42,271 nt of DNA from the NCBI GenBank assembly GCA_045597645.1, contig JAZLKM010000019.1, forward strand, positions 1 to 42,271. The letters are read 5' to 3'. Below the pieces are notes generated by a model that saw only the letters and a list, made by a program, of their open reading frames with translations, had not been told where the DNA came from and searched no databases. Position numbers and translations under genes: made by a program. The stretch comes from JAKSSE01 sp045597645 (GTDB taxonomy: Bacteria > Bacillota > Clostridia > Lachnospirales > Lachnospiraceae). Below, piece after piece: positions 33,793 through 42,205 of this stretch. The stretch's first letter is position 1; each line of letters begins with the position of its first letter.

Positions 33793-35343
33793 TTATTTAA
33801 ACAGTGTCTTCATAACACCGCGTTTAAATACGCTCATTCCCGTATTTATCAGCTGTCTTTCAATCTGGGCTTTTCTTTGAGCCTCTTTCTTTTCCTTTGC
33901 TGCCTGCTTGGCTGCTTCTTCCTTTTCCTTCTTTGCGAGAGCTGCCGCCTCTTCTTTTTCTGCCTTTGCCTGCGCAATAGCTTCTTCTTTAGCCTTTTTC
34001 TCTGCCTCTTTCTCAGCAGCTATCCTCTCTGCTTCCTCCTCGGCAGCTTTCCTGTCTGCCTCCATCTGCTCAGTTAAGACTTCATATGCAGACTCATCAT
34101 CAACAGACGCATTATACTTTTCCATGTCATCTATTGCCATTGATATCTTACGACTCTTCTCTGTGCATGGACCCATAAAGCTTTGAGGACATATTATTTT
34201 GGTCTGTTGAACAATGCCAGGTACTCCATCTTCATTAAGGAAGGATGTTAATGCCTCACCTACTCCTAATTCCATAATTACGTCTTCTGTTTTGAAGTTA
34301 GGATTTGGTCTAAATGACTGAGCTGCTGCCTTTACTGCTTTTTGCTCTGCAGGTGTATATGCTCTCAATGCATGCTGTACTCTATTAGAGAGCTGAGCTA
34401 GTACGCCATCCGGTATATCACTAGGACTTTGAGTTACAAAATAAATCCCGACACCTTTTGAGCGTATAAGCTTTACTACCTGCTCTATTTCCTGTAGCAA
34501 TGCCTTTGGTGCATCTGCAAATAGTAAGTGTGCTTCATCAAAGAAGAATACCAGTTTTGGTTTTTCCATATCTCCTGCTTCTGGAAGGACTTCAAATAAC
34601 TCTGCCATCATCCAAAGCATGAATGCCGCATATAGTTTTGGATTTTGAACCAATTTCACACTGTGGAGAATGTTAATATACCCTCTACCATCCTCATCTG
34701 TGCGAATCCAATCATTTATATCTATAGCTGGCTTTCCAAAAAATAGATCTCCACCTTGAGTCTCAAGTGGCAATAATGCTCTCACTAACGCTCCTATAGA
34801 CTGTGTCGTCATATTTCCATAAGTGAGAGTATACTCATCTTTATGTTCTGCCACATAATTTACAAGGATTCTTAAATCTTTTAAATCATCAAGTAATAAT
34901 CCCTTATCATCAGCGATTTTAAAAATGATATTCAAAACACCTTCTTGTACTTCAGACAAATTAAGTAATCTGGCTAGTATCTCTGGTCCCATGTCTGAAA
35001 TCGTCGCTCTTATAGGGTGACCTGCTTCCTGAAAAATATCCCAGAAGACAGTTGGATAAGACTTATATTCAAATACATCTCTTAATCCAAACTTATCAAT
35101 CCTCTTTTCCATTCCTTCAGATGAAGCTCCAGGATCTGCAAAGCCTGAAACATCTCCCTTTACATCACATAAAAAAACAGGCACACCTGCATCAGAAAAT
35201 GACTCTGCCATTGTTTTCATAGTGACGGTTTTACCTGTTCCTGAAGCTCCGGCAATCAGACCATGTCTATTGCTCATTCCAAGCTCCATGTAGACTCTTT
35301 CTTCTCCTGCTAGACCCATGTAGATTTTGTTGTCTGTGTACAT
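33793..35343 (-). CDS. HerA-like (DUF853) ATPase
   Basis: The protein has 516 residues from the ATG at 35343, preceded by AAAGGAAAG; upstream in-frame starts lack a ribosome site. Walker A is GASGTGKT (32-39) and Walker B is KLVFFFDEAHLLF (about 265), followed by FVTQSPSDIPDGVLAQLSNRVQHALRAYTP, the DUF853/HerA-helicase C-terminal family. Members are FtsK/HerA-like motors of poorly known function. The last 100 residues are an Ala/Lys/Glu-rich coiled coil followed by a basic end. Ring assembly and DNA translocation are family-based inferences. Confidence 0.88.
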   Translation of the reverse strand: MYTDNKIYMGLAGEERVYMELGMSNRHGLIAGASGTGKTVTMKTMAESFSDAGVPVFLCDVKGDVSGFADPGASSEGMEKRIDKFGLRDVFEYKSYPTVFWDIFQEAGHPIRATISDMGPEILARLLNLSEVQEGVLNIIFKIADDKGLLLDDLKDLRILVNYVAEHKDEYTLTYGNMTTQSIGALVRALLPLETQGGDLFFGKPAIDINDWIRTDEDGRGYINILHSVKLVQNPKLYAAFMLWMMAELFEVLPEAGDMEKPKLVFFFDEAHLLFADAPKALLQEIEQVVKLIRSKGVGIYFVTQSPSDIPDGVLAQLSNRVQHALRAYTPAEQKAVKAAAQSFRPNPNFKTEDVIMELGVGEALTSFLNEDGVPGIVQQTKIICPQSFMGPCTEKSRKISMAIDDMEKYNASVDDESAYEVLTEQMEADRKAAEEEAERIAAEKEAEKKAKEEAIAQAKAEKEEAAALAKKEKEEAAKQAAKEKKEAQRKAQIERQLINTGMSVFKRGVMKTLFK

Positions 35344-35547
35344 GTGCTTTCCTTTCATGTGCATTTTTAAAAATCGCATATATTATATCAAATATTCTCA
35401 AAAAATACTTATTTCAATGCATTTTTCCTTATTATCAACATTTTGCTTGTTTGTTCAGTATTTTATACGTTATCTTTGTTTGCTTTTTTACCTATTTATA
35501 TATTACAATGACTTCAAATGACGTTTTGTAGATTATGAGGTGACTAT

Positions 35548-37173
35548 ATGAGCTTTGTCGGTATTGTTTCATTACTAGGAGGCGTTGGACTTTTCCTATT
35601 CGGTATGTCCATAATGTCTACCGGATTAAAAAACTCTTGTGGTGATAGGCTTCAAACCATTTTAGAGTATGCCACGAAAAATAAATACATTGCTGTATTC
35701 ATGGGTATACTTACTACCATGCTTATACAGAGCTCTTCTGCTACTGATGTTATGGTTATTGGATTTGTTAATTCAGGTCTTATGTCATTAGCACAAGCTA
35801 TAGGCGTTATCATGGGTGCAAACATTGGTACTACTATTACTGCCCAGATTACTGCTTTTAATATCAGTTCATTCACTCCATTTCTTCTCTTCACCGGAAC
35901 TATTATGTTCCTCTTTATGAAGAGAGATATTGTAAAATCTATTGGATCTGTAATCATGGGCTTTGGTATGCTTTTCCAAGGTGTTACGATTATGAAAGCA
36001 GCTATTGCACCTCTTTCTAGCAGTGATGGTTTTAAAAATGTCCTGGAGAATTTGAATAATCCTGCTCTTGCTCTTTTGTTCGGTGTCGCTTTCACAGCTT
36101 TGTTGCAAAGCTCATCTTCATCTATCGTTATTTTTCAGACCTTCGCTGTTCAGGGTCTGATAACTTACAATATGGCTGTTTACCTTGTAATTGGTGCAGC
36201 CATCGGATCAGTTACGCCTAACCTTTTGGCTGGACTTACCGCTAATCGAAACGGTAAGCGTTCTGCCATCATAAACCTTCTATTCAACCTCATACGAGCA
36301 TTTATTATCGTTATACTCATAAATATTTGTCCTATCATACTTACATGGATTAAAGCACTATCACCTAATGACATTGGTAGACAGATAGCAAATACACACA
36401 CCATCTTTGCTATATTTGCTGTTTTGGTTGAGCTACCATTTACTCGAAATATTATTGATTTGGCCAATAAGATTATTCCTATTAAGCCAGAAGAAACTCG
36501 TGACCTTGAAGATAGAAACCTTATATATATGACACAGATTTCAAATGTGCCTGCAAACATTGCTACCAAGCAGGCACAACTTGAAGCTGAGCGTATGGGT
36601 CGACTTGCTGCTGAGAACTTCAGCATGGCTCTTGACTGTTTCTTTGAATATGATGAGGAAAAGGCTGATGCAGTCCGCGGAAGAGAAGAGACTGTTAACA
36701 TTTTGAATCATGCTATAGCAAGTTCAATGTCTCAGCTAAAGGCTCTGGACCTATCTTCTGAGAATCTTCGTCGAGTATCTTGTATTACTATTACAATTAC
36801 AGATATTGAGCGTATCTCTGATCACGCGATTAACATTATTGAATATGCAGAGAGCCTGAAAAGTAAAAAGTCAAAGCTATCTAAGAAGGCTCGTAAGGAA
36901 CTGCGCGAGATGGGTGATAACTCCCTTGGAGCAATTAACCTTGCTCTTGACATATTTGTAAATGAAAATTATGACAGACTTGATGAGCTAGAAGCTTTAG
37001 AAAGTCTTGTTGACCAACAAGAAACTGACCTTATCAATCATCACGTAGAAAGACTTATGAAGGATGGTTGTGAACCTTTTGCAGGTATTGTCTTCTCTGA
37101 TATGGTAACCGATTTAGAGCGTTCTGCTGATCATGCAATCAACATTGCATACGCTCTTAAGGAACGTAAGTAA
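35548..37173 (+). CDS. Na+/phosphate cotransporter with C-terminal PhoU-like domain
   Basis: The protein has 541 residues and is membrane-bound. The N-terminus GGVGLFLFGMSIMSTGLK and the two QSSS motifs (61-64 and 187-190), one per inverted repeat, identify the NptA/PNaS family. The cytoplasmic C-terminal 190 residues form a PhoU-like helical domain (ITDIERISDHAINIIEYAE, DMVTDLERSADHAINIAYAL). It takes up phosphate with Na+; PhoU-like domains probably gate the transporter. The ribosome site GAGGTGA is clear. Its end overlaps the convergent gene by 17 bases. Confidence 0.9.
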   Translation: MSFVGIVSLLGGVGLFLFGMSIMSTGLKNSCGDRLQTILEYATKNKYIAVFMGILTTMLIQSSSATDVMVIGFVNSGLMSLAQAIGVIMGANIGTTITAQITAFNISSFTPFLLFTGTIMFLFMKRDIVKSIGSVIMGFGMLFQGVTIMKAAIAPLSSSDGFKNVLENLNNPALALLFGVAFTALLQSSSSSIVIFQTFAVQGLITYNMAVYLVIGAAIGSVTPNLLAGLTANRNGKRSAIINLLFNLIRAFIIVILINICPIILTWIKALSPNDIGRQIANTHTIFAIFAVLVELPFTRNIIDLANKIIPIKPEETRDLEDRNLIYMTQISNVPANIATKQAQLEAERMGRLAAENFSMALDCFFEYDEEKADAVRGREETVNILNHAIASSMSQLKALDLSSENLRRVSCITITITDIERISDHAINIIEYAESLKSKKSKLSKKARKELREMGDNSLGAINLALDIFVNENYDRLDELEALESLVDQQETDLINHHVERLMKDGCEPFAGIVFSDMVTDLERSADHAINIAYALKERK

Positions 37174-37777
37174 TACGAACCTTTAATATATAAATTAACA
37201 AAGCAATTAGAATAGCAGCAACTGGTACAGTTATGATAAGAATTATCGTCATATAGACTGGTTGCTGTTTTATTTTTAGAATACTGTATGGGCCTTCAAT
37301 CTTTTTTCTATAAGTCAATACTCCTATCACAAAAATATATAGAAATGTATAAGCTCCAGGAAAGAATACATACCATATTAATATGGGGCTATTATTTTCA
37401 TACATCATATAACTAACAAATGATAGAAGAGGACAAATTACGTGTAGTATAGGCATTCTTCTATCAAAAACATGTCTTCTGTAGCTTTCTTTTATACCCA
37501 GCGATTTACTGTCATACGGTGCCATGACGAAAACTACCACAAGTAAAGTAATTATTAGCATGCTGGTTGACATAAACCTTAATGCGTTTACAAAGATAGG
37601 TATTTGGCCTCTTCTATAAAAAATAACGTATAAAAAAGCCGACAGCATAGCTAATATATTGCTATGCTGTGTGTAAAGCTTAAGCATCCTGCTCTTTATT
37701 TCGAATACACTCCATATCTGAACAATCAACTCAATAATTAATAAAATTGTATTTAGAACCAGACTAGGCTTACTCAT
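37157..37777 (-). CDS. Six-TM membrane protein, Pr6Pr/YwaF-like
   Basis: The protein has 206 residues in six hydrophobic segments. LKLYTQHSNILAMLSAF, the MAPYD turn, and ILHVICPLLSFVSYMMYEN with WYVFFPGAYTFLYIF resemble the Pr6Pr/FAR-17a-like membrane family of Firmicutes. Function unknown. Its start overlaps the end of the cohesin-like gene by eight bases, so they are translationally coupled and probably act together. Its end overlaps the convergent phosphate transporter. No charged catalytic motif apart from the single His in the central loop is obvious. Confidence 0.6.
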   Translation of the reverse strand: MSKPSLVLNTILLIIELIVQIWSVFEIKSRMLKLYTQHSNILAMLSAFLYVIFYRRGQIPIFVNALRFMSTSMLIITLLVVVFVMAPYDSKSLGIKESYRRHVFDRRMPILHVICPLLSFVSYMMYENNSPILIWYVFFPGAYTFLYIFVIGVLTYRKKIEGPYSILKIKQQPVYMTIILIITVPVAAILIALLIYILKVRITYVP

Positions 37778-38876
37778 CTACCTCTTCTTCGTCGTCCTCA
37801 TCATCTTCGTCTTCTATTTCGTCTTCGTCGTAATCTTCATCATCATCGAGGTCTTCATCATATTCATCGTCCTCGTCATCATAGTCATCTATGTCAATAT
37901 CAACTTCTATACCGAGTTTTGCTGCCTCTATTTTTGTTTTCAACAGCATACGCTCTCTCTTGGCTCTAATATTAAGCGCTCTATTTGTTACAATAATAAG
38001 TACGGTAGCTGCAAGTATTAGAAGAATAAGAAGAATTAATGCGACAATTGCTAACTTAAGTCTATCTCCTTCAAACAATGGAGTCTTTTCATTTGTTTCG
38101 TCTTCAGTTAATTCTTCCGTAGCCTCCTCTACAGCTTCTTGTGTAGTTACTTCCTCTACTACTGGCTCTTCAATAATAGGTGCAGGTCCCATATCAACCG
38201 TCAGGTTGTACATTGTTATAGAGCCATCTGTCGATGTGACTTTTAGTTCTAAATCGTTTATTCCTTCTTGCAAATTGCTTATGCTAGGCTCGAGAGTTAC
38301 ATCATCCCATGAGGATATCTCCATCTCATCTGCGTATGGAACTATTACGGTATAATCAAAAACTCTTCCTGTCAGGCCCTCTACTTCTGAACCATTGACA
38401 GATAACTGAGTAAGAGCTGTACTAGTGTCTCCTCCTACGAAAATATTTACATACGGCAGCTCTTCAACTATTGTCGGTGTTCCAGTCGCCTTGTCATAGA
38501 TAGTAGCATTATCCACCTTTAAATATGTGGAGCATGCCATAAGTGGCTTAAATGTTAGGAGATACTTCTTATTGGTATCGTTACATGTTTCAGTAATGGC
38601 TATTGTTCCATCCCCTGACGAGGTCGCTCCACTTACATATTCAAGCTTTGTAGGATCATATGAAAGATACACTTCATAATTTCCCATGTTTTCTGAGCTC
38701 TCTATATATACGCCTACTCTGAACGTGCCTTTCTTTTCAGGTTCGTAAAAATCTGAACCAAAAGACACCTTTTCACCGGCAGCCATTACTGTACTTGGTA
38801 CAAAATAAAGTGCCAGCAAAAGTACCATCATAAACGATGCAAATACACTCGATACTCTTTTAAAAGCTTTTCTCAT
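37770..38876 (-). CDS. Cohesin-like surface protein with TM anchor and acidic cytoplasmic tail
   Basis: The protein has 368 residues from the ATG at 38876, which follows GGGAGGATATA. A signal peptide (1-33) precedes a cohesin-type domain (about 35-150: FRVGVYIESSENMGNYEVYLSYDPTKLEYVSG), a cadherin-like beta-sandwich (about 155-230: LTQLSVNGSEVEGLTGRVFDYTVIVPY), an acidic Glu/Thr linker, a transmembrane helix (about 274-297) and basic residues. The final 43 residues are almost all Asp and Glu. Cohesins bind dockerins in cellulosomes, but an isolated one can act in other adhesion. The next gene encodes a six-TM protein. Its partner and role are unknown. Confidence 0.78.
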   Translation of the reverse strand: MRKAFKRVSSVFASFMMVLLLALYFVPSTVMAAGEKVSFGSDFYEPEKKGTFRVGVYIESSENMGNYEVYLSYDPTKLEYVSGATSSGDGTIAITETCNDTNKKYLLTFKPLMACSTYLKVDNATIYDKATGTPTIVEELPYVNIFVGGDTSTALTQLSVNGSEVEGLTGRVFDYTVIVPYADEMEISSWDDVTLEPSISNLQEGINDLELKVTSTDGSITMYNLTVDMGPAPIIEEPVVEEVTTQEAVEEATEELTEDETNEKTPLFEGDRLKLAIVALILLILLILAATVLIIVTNRALNIRAKRERMLLKTKIEAAKLGIEVDIDIDDYDDEDDEYDEDLDDDEDYDEDEIEDEDDEDDEEEVDE

Positions 38877-38897
38877 TATATCCTCCCATATAAAAAA

Positions 38898-38919
38898 GCC
38901 GGAAGTATACTCTTCCGGC
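38898..38919 (-). terminator. Terminator downstream of tRNA-Arg
   Basis: GCCGGAAG (38898-38905) and CTTCCGGC (38912-38919) form an 8-bp GC-rich stem, followed on the minus strand by TTTTTT. It separates the tRNA from the cohesin-like gene. Confidence 0.85.
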
Positions 38920-38926
38920 ATTGAAG

Positions 38927-38998
38927 CGTTCCCTGGGGGAATCGAACCCTCAACTGATCCTTAGGAGGGACCCGTTATATCCATTTAACTAAGGAAAC
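38927..38998 (-). tRNA. tRNA-Arg (anticodon CCU)
   Basis: On the minus strand the acceptor arms GTTTCCT and AGGGAAC pair, with G as discriminator. The anticodon arm is GGTCC-CTCCTAA-GGATC, giving CCU, which reads AGG codons. The T arm contains GGGTTCGATTCCC. The 3' CCA is not encoded. The length of 72 bases is slightly short and one mismatch occurs in the T stem, but the fold is clear. Confidence 0.88.
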
Positions 38999-39015
38999 GT
39001 TTACAACCGTGTTAG

Positions 39016-39043
39016 AGTTTACCATATATTGGTCTATAATCAA
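39016..39043 (-). promoter_or_regulatory. Promoter of tRNA-Arg
   Basis: TTGATT (39038-39043) and TAAACT (39016-39021) on the minus strand are 16 bases apart, placed 17 bases before the tRNA 5' end. Confidence 0.5.
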
Positions 39044-39052
39044 ACCTTTTTA

Positions 39053-39928
39053 TTAATATATTACTTTTCCTTGCATCCAGATTTGCCCTCTAAACCTTCT
39101 TCCTATTTCAGGTTCCCCAAGCAAGTCTGCTCTATTTATCGCTACTTCAAAAGTCATTTCATTTACTTCTACCTCTAAAATGAAAACTTCTTCTTTTGAA
39201 ATAGGATTAAATCTTCTCTCGTAATTTGTTATGGTACCTAATATACCATACAAGTCGCTTTCTACGCCATAAGGCATTAGTGATGTTTCGACTATGGATA
39301 GAACATCTTCTTTTTCTACTCTCTTTGATATCATAGCGTAGACATCCATGTCCTCTAACGTAAGATTTTCTATAGCCTCTTGGTCACCTTCTCTTGCAGC
39401 AGCAACCAATTCACTTCTTCCCTTTACGCCACCTGCATCAAATCCACTCTCGTTTACATAACTTTCTTTCTTTACTGGAAGAATAATTTTTCCTTGAGTC
39501 GACAATGCCGAGAGACATATATTTGTCTCCCCTCTATATCCATGGTCTCCGATGTTTTTTCTCATTTCCATTGCGTTTTGTAAAAAGAAAATAAGAGAAA
39601 TCCCTACTCTTGCATCCTCACAAATTCCGCAATAACTCTCTGAATCCTTTAGCTTTTGAATTTCCACATCTACCGTTGATGTAACATTTTCAGCCCGTAA
39701 ATATGGAAAATAATCATCTATGACAAATCTGTCTCCATCATCATAGTACCCTCTTACTGCTACACCAAGTTTTCCTGATATTTCACTTCTATACTCAGCA
39801 TATGGCTCTTTTGATGAGTTTAGGCAGAATACTTCTACATCACCATTTTTTGTTATGTTATAAAGAAGATTATCTAGTCCTTCTCTTGTTATCTTTGAAA
39901 ATCCTATTGCACGTAAATATTCATGCAT
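39053..39928 (-). CDS. DUF3881 family protein
   Basis: The protein has 291 residues with no signal peptide and no hydrophobic segment. MHEYLRAIGFSKI, EPYAEYRSEISGKLGVAVRGYYD and YCGICEDARVGISLIFFLQN match the DUF3881 family, found in Lachnospiraceae close to parAB. The function is unknown. Near its end are acidic and beta-rich segments (EEVFILEVEVNEMTFEVAINR). It follows DUF4446 by nine bases and is the last gene of the parAB cluster. Confidence 0.8.
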   Translation of the reverse strand: MHEYLRAIGFSKITREGLDNLLYNITKNGDVEVFCLNSSKEPYAEYRSEISGKLGVAVRGYYDDGDRFVIDDYFPYLRAENVTSTVDVEIQKLKDSESYCGICEDARVGISLIFFLQNAMEMRKNIGDHGYRGETNICLSALSTQGKIILPVKKESYVNESGFDAGGVKGRSELVAAAREGDQEAIENLTLEDMDVYAMISKRVEKEDVLSIVETSLMPYGVESDLYGILGTITNYERRFNPISKEEVFILEVEVNEMTFEVAINRADLLGEPEIGRRFRGQIWMQGKVIY

Positions 39929-39937
39929 ACTCTTATC

Positions 39938-40438
39938 CTACTTATCAATCTCTCCCAGAGCTTTGTCGAGAGCCTCATTCTCTTCCTCAGACAATTGAAT
40001 AACAGAATTGCCACCTATAATATCTTTGACATATATGTAGCATGCTTCTCTGTTATGTACAGCATTTATTATAAATCCGTCTTCTTTCTCATCTAAAAGC
40101 GCTAATGAAAAACTTAATTTTCCTCCCATCTCATTGAATGCATCATACTTAACCATTCCCATCTTTTGGAAGGTATATCTCATTTTCTTGAAAAGCCTCT
40201 TGATATCTCTTTCATTAGTTGCATTTGCTTCTATAAGATTATCTATCTGGTCTAGTCTTCGGATAAGAGTCTCTTCCAAGTTCTTTGCATTCTTACCCGT
40301 CATGAAAATCTTATAATTCTTTTTGAGTTTTTTCATTTGTATAATGCTTATTATACTCAAAACAAGCAGTGCCACTACCAGCACAATCAATCCCAGAATT
40401 ATATAATCTGTATCAATACCTGTATATTTCTGTATCAT
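39938..40438 (-). CDS. DUF4446 family protein
   Basis: The protein has 166 residues with one N-terminal transmembrane helix (about 12-32) followed by a basic, coiled-coil-prone segment (KNYKIFMTGKNAKNLEETLIRRLDQIDNL). YDAFNEMGGKLSFSLALLDEKEDGFIINAVHNREACYIYVKDI is the DUF4446 hallmark. The family is conserved next to parB in Clostridia but its role is unknown; a membrane link to chromosome segregation or sporulation is conjecture. It lies 14 bases downstream of parB. Confidence 0.85.
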   Translation of the reverse strand: MIQKYTGIDTDYIILGLIVLVVALLVLSIISIIQMKKLKKNYKIFMTGKNAKNLEETLIRRLDQIDNLIEANATNERDIKRLFKKMRYTFQKMGMVKYDAFNEMGGKLSFSLALLDEKEDGFIINAVHNREACYIYVKDIIGGNSVIQLSEEENEALDKALGEIDK

Positions 40439-40452
40439 ACATTGCTCCTACA

Positions 40453-41340
40453 TTATTGAATACTTGCAATTAAATCAATTATTCTACTTAGCTCTTCTGA
40501 TGAGAAATATTCTATCTCTATTTTTCCTTTATTCTCATCCTTAGCTTGAATACTTACTTTTGTGCCAAATTTATTTTTTAGTTGCTCTTCAAGACCCTTA
40601 TATATTGCCTGCGTCTTAGTATCAATCGCCGGTGTTATTCTATTTACAGGATTCTTCTTTTCATTTTGGTGCTGCTTTACAAGTTTTTCCGTCTCACGAA
40701 CGCTAAGCTTTTGATCAAACACTTGCTGTGCTTTGGCGTACTGCTCTTCTTTATTTTCTATTCCTAATAGAGCTCTAGCATGACCTGTTGAAATCATGTC
40801 ATCTATGACCATCTGCTGTACTCTATCATCAAGCTTAAGAAGTCTAACTGAATTTGTAACGGCTGTTCTACTTTTTGACACTCTCTCAGCCACTTCATCT
40901 TGCTTCAGGTTGAACTCCTCTAATAATTTCTTATATGCTAGAGCTTCTTCAATAGGATTCAGGTCTTCTCTTTGAATATTTTCAATGAGAGAAATCTCCA
41001 CAATTTCTTGCTCTGTTAAGTCCTTGATTATTACAGGAACTTCTTTTAGACCTGCCAACATAGCAGCTCTCCATCTACGCTCTCCTGCAATTATCATATA
41101 GTAGTCTCCCCTGTCGACTACTACTATAGGCTGTAATATACCATATTGCTTTATTGAATCTGATAACTCTTGCAGAGCATCTTCATCAAAATTTTTTCTA
41201 GGTTGTTCCCTATTGGGCTCAACCTTTTCAATCTTTACCTTTGTACCATCTACTTTTACAGGCTTTTCTGTTGTATTTGATTTATTCTGTGGAATAAGAG
41301 AATCTATTCCTTTTCCTAATCCGCCTTTACGTGCAGCCAT
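40453..41340 (-). CDS. parB: Chromosome-partitioning protein ParB (Spo0J)
   Basis: The protein has 295 residues. The N-terminal CTPase domain holds EPNREQPRKNFDEDAL and GERRWRAAMLAGLKEVP (box II). The helix-turn-helix DEVAERVSKSRTAVTNSVRLLKL binds parS. The C-terminal part dimerises. It spreads on DNA from parS, recruits SMC and stimulates ParA. The parS site lies at 42190-42205. Its start overlaps the ParA stop by one base (TAATG), showing translational coupling. Confidence 0.95.
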   Translation of the reverse strand: MAARKGGLGKGIDSLIPQNKSNTTEKPVKVDGTKVKIEKVEPNREQPRKNFDEDALQELSDSIKQYGILQPIVVVDRGDYYMIIAGERRWRAAMLAGLKEVPVIIKDLTEQEIVEISLIENIQREDLNPIEEALAYKKLLEEFNLKQDEVAERVSKSRTAVTNSVRLLKLDDRVQQMVIDDMISTGHARALLGIENKEEQYAKAQQVFDQKLSVRETEKLVKQHQNEKKNPVNRITPAIDTKTQAIYKGLEEQLKNKFGTKVSIQAKDENKGKIEIEYFSSEELSRIIDLIASIQ

Positions 41341-42110
41341 TATTTTGCCTCCTCGCCAATTATTTCTCTAGCAAGCATACGATAACTTTCTGCTCCAGTT
41401 GACTTTGCATCATATAAATTTATTGGCAATCCATAGCTTGGTGCTTCTGCAAGTCTTACATTTCTTGGAATAATAGTTTGATATACCTTAGCATCAAGAC
41501 TTTCCTTTACACTATTTACTACATCTGATGAAAGATTTGTTCTTGCATCATACATAGTAAATACCACACCTTCTATCTTCAATTTTTCATTCAATCGTTC
41601 ATGAACTAACTCTATTGTGTGTATTAACTGACTAATTCCTTCCAATGCATAGTACTCACATTGAATGGGAACTAATACACTGTCTGCTGTTGTCATTGCA
41701 TTTACCGTTAACATATTAAGTGATGGTGGACAATCTATAATTATAAAATCAAAATCATCTCTTATATAATCAACAGCATTTCTTAAAATATATTCCCTGT
41801 TCTCTATACCTAGTAAATCTATTTCTGCACCAGCGAGATTTATATTTGATGGAATGAGTCTAAGATTAGGTATATTTTCTACTTCCATCATACTTTCTTT
41901 TATAGTGCACTCATTAAGAATGAGATCATATACATTATGTTCACACTCATCCTTGTCTATACCAAATCCACTTGTTGCATTTCCCTGGGGATCAATATCA
42001 ATAATTAATACTTTTTTACCTGCTTCTGCAAGACATGAAGCCACATTAATAGAAGTAGTGGTCTTACCAACACCACCTTTTTGATTTGCTACCGCTATAA
42101 TTCTTCCCAT
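41340..42110 (-). CDS. parA: Chromosome-partitioning ATPase ParA (Soj)
   Basis: The protein has 256 residues from the ATG at 42110, which follows AAGGGAAAG; a longer frame to 42140 is rejected because it lacks a ribosome site. MGRIIAVANQKGGVGKTTTSIN holds the deviant Walker A motif, DIDPQGNATSGFG is motif A' and IIIDCPPSLNMLT is motif B. It is the ParA/Soj ATPase that, with ParB, moves origin regions and, in spore formers, influences DnaA. First gene of the cluster parA-parB-DUF4446-DUF3881. Confidence 0.95.
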   Translation of the reverse strand: MGRIIAVANQKGGVGKTTTSINVASCLAEAGKKVLIIDIDPQGNATSGFGIDKDECEHNVYDLILNECTIKESMMEVENIPNLRLIPSNINLAGAEIDLLGIENREYILRNAVDYIRDDFDFIIIDCPPSLNMLTVNAMTTADSVLVPIQCEYYALEGISQLIHTIELVHERLNEKLKIEGVVFTMYDARTNLSSDVVNSVKESLDAKVYQTIIPRNVRLAEAPSYGLPINLYDAKSTGAESYRMLAREIIGEEAK

Positions 42111-42189
42111 TTTTCTTTCCCTTTTCTCTAAATTTAGCAAGGAGAATTATATCACTTGATTTGTTTTTCCACCACAACTACATATCGTA

Positions 42190-42205
42190 TGTTTCACGTG
42201 AAACA
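42190..42205. promoter_or_regulatory. parS centromere site
   Basis: TGTTTCACGTGAAACA is a perfect 16-base palindrome and matches the conserved bacterial parS consensus. It lies 80 bases upstream of parA. A further half-site-like sequence GTGTGAAACA occurs at 42234-42243. Location next to parA indicates the origin-proximal region. Confidence 0.93.

Noticed and set aside
37790..37900. Possible tandem repeat or phase-variable locus in the acidic-tail DNA
   Set aside because: The trinucleotides are not a uniform repeat; codon mixture of Asp/Glu explains the low complexity. Length variation remains to be tested but is not visible here.
38927..38998. tRNA-Arg as an integration site of a mobile element
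   Set aside because: No duplicated tRNA 3' end, integrase gene or composition shift was found on either side.
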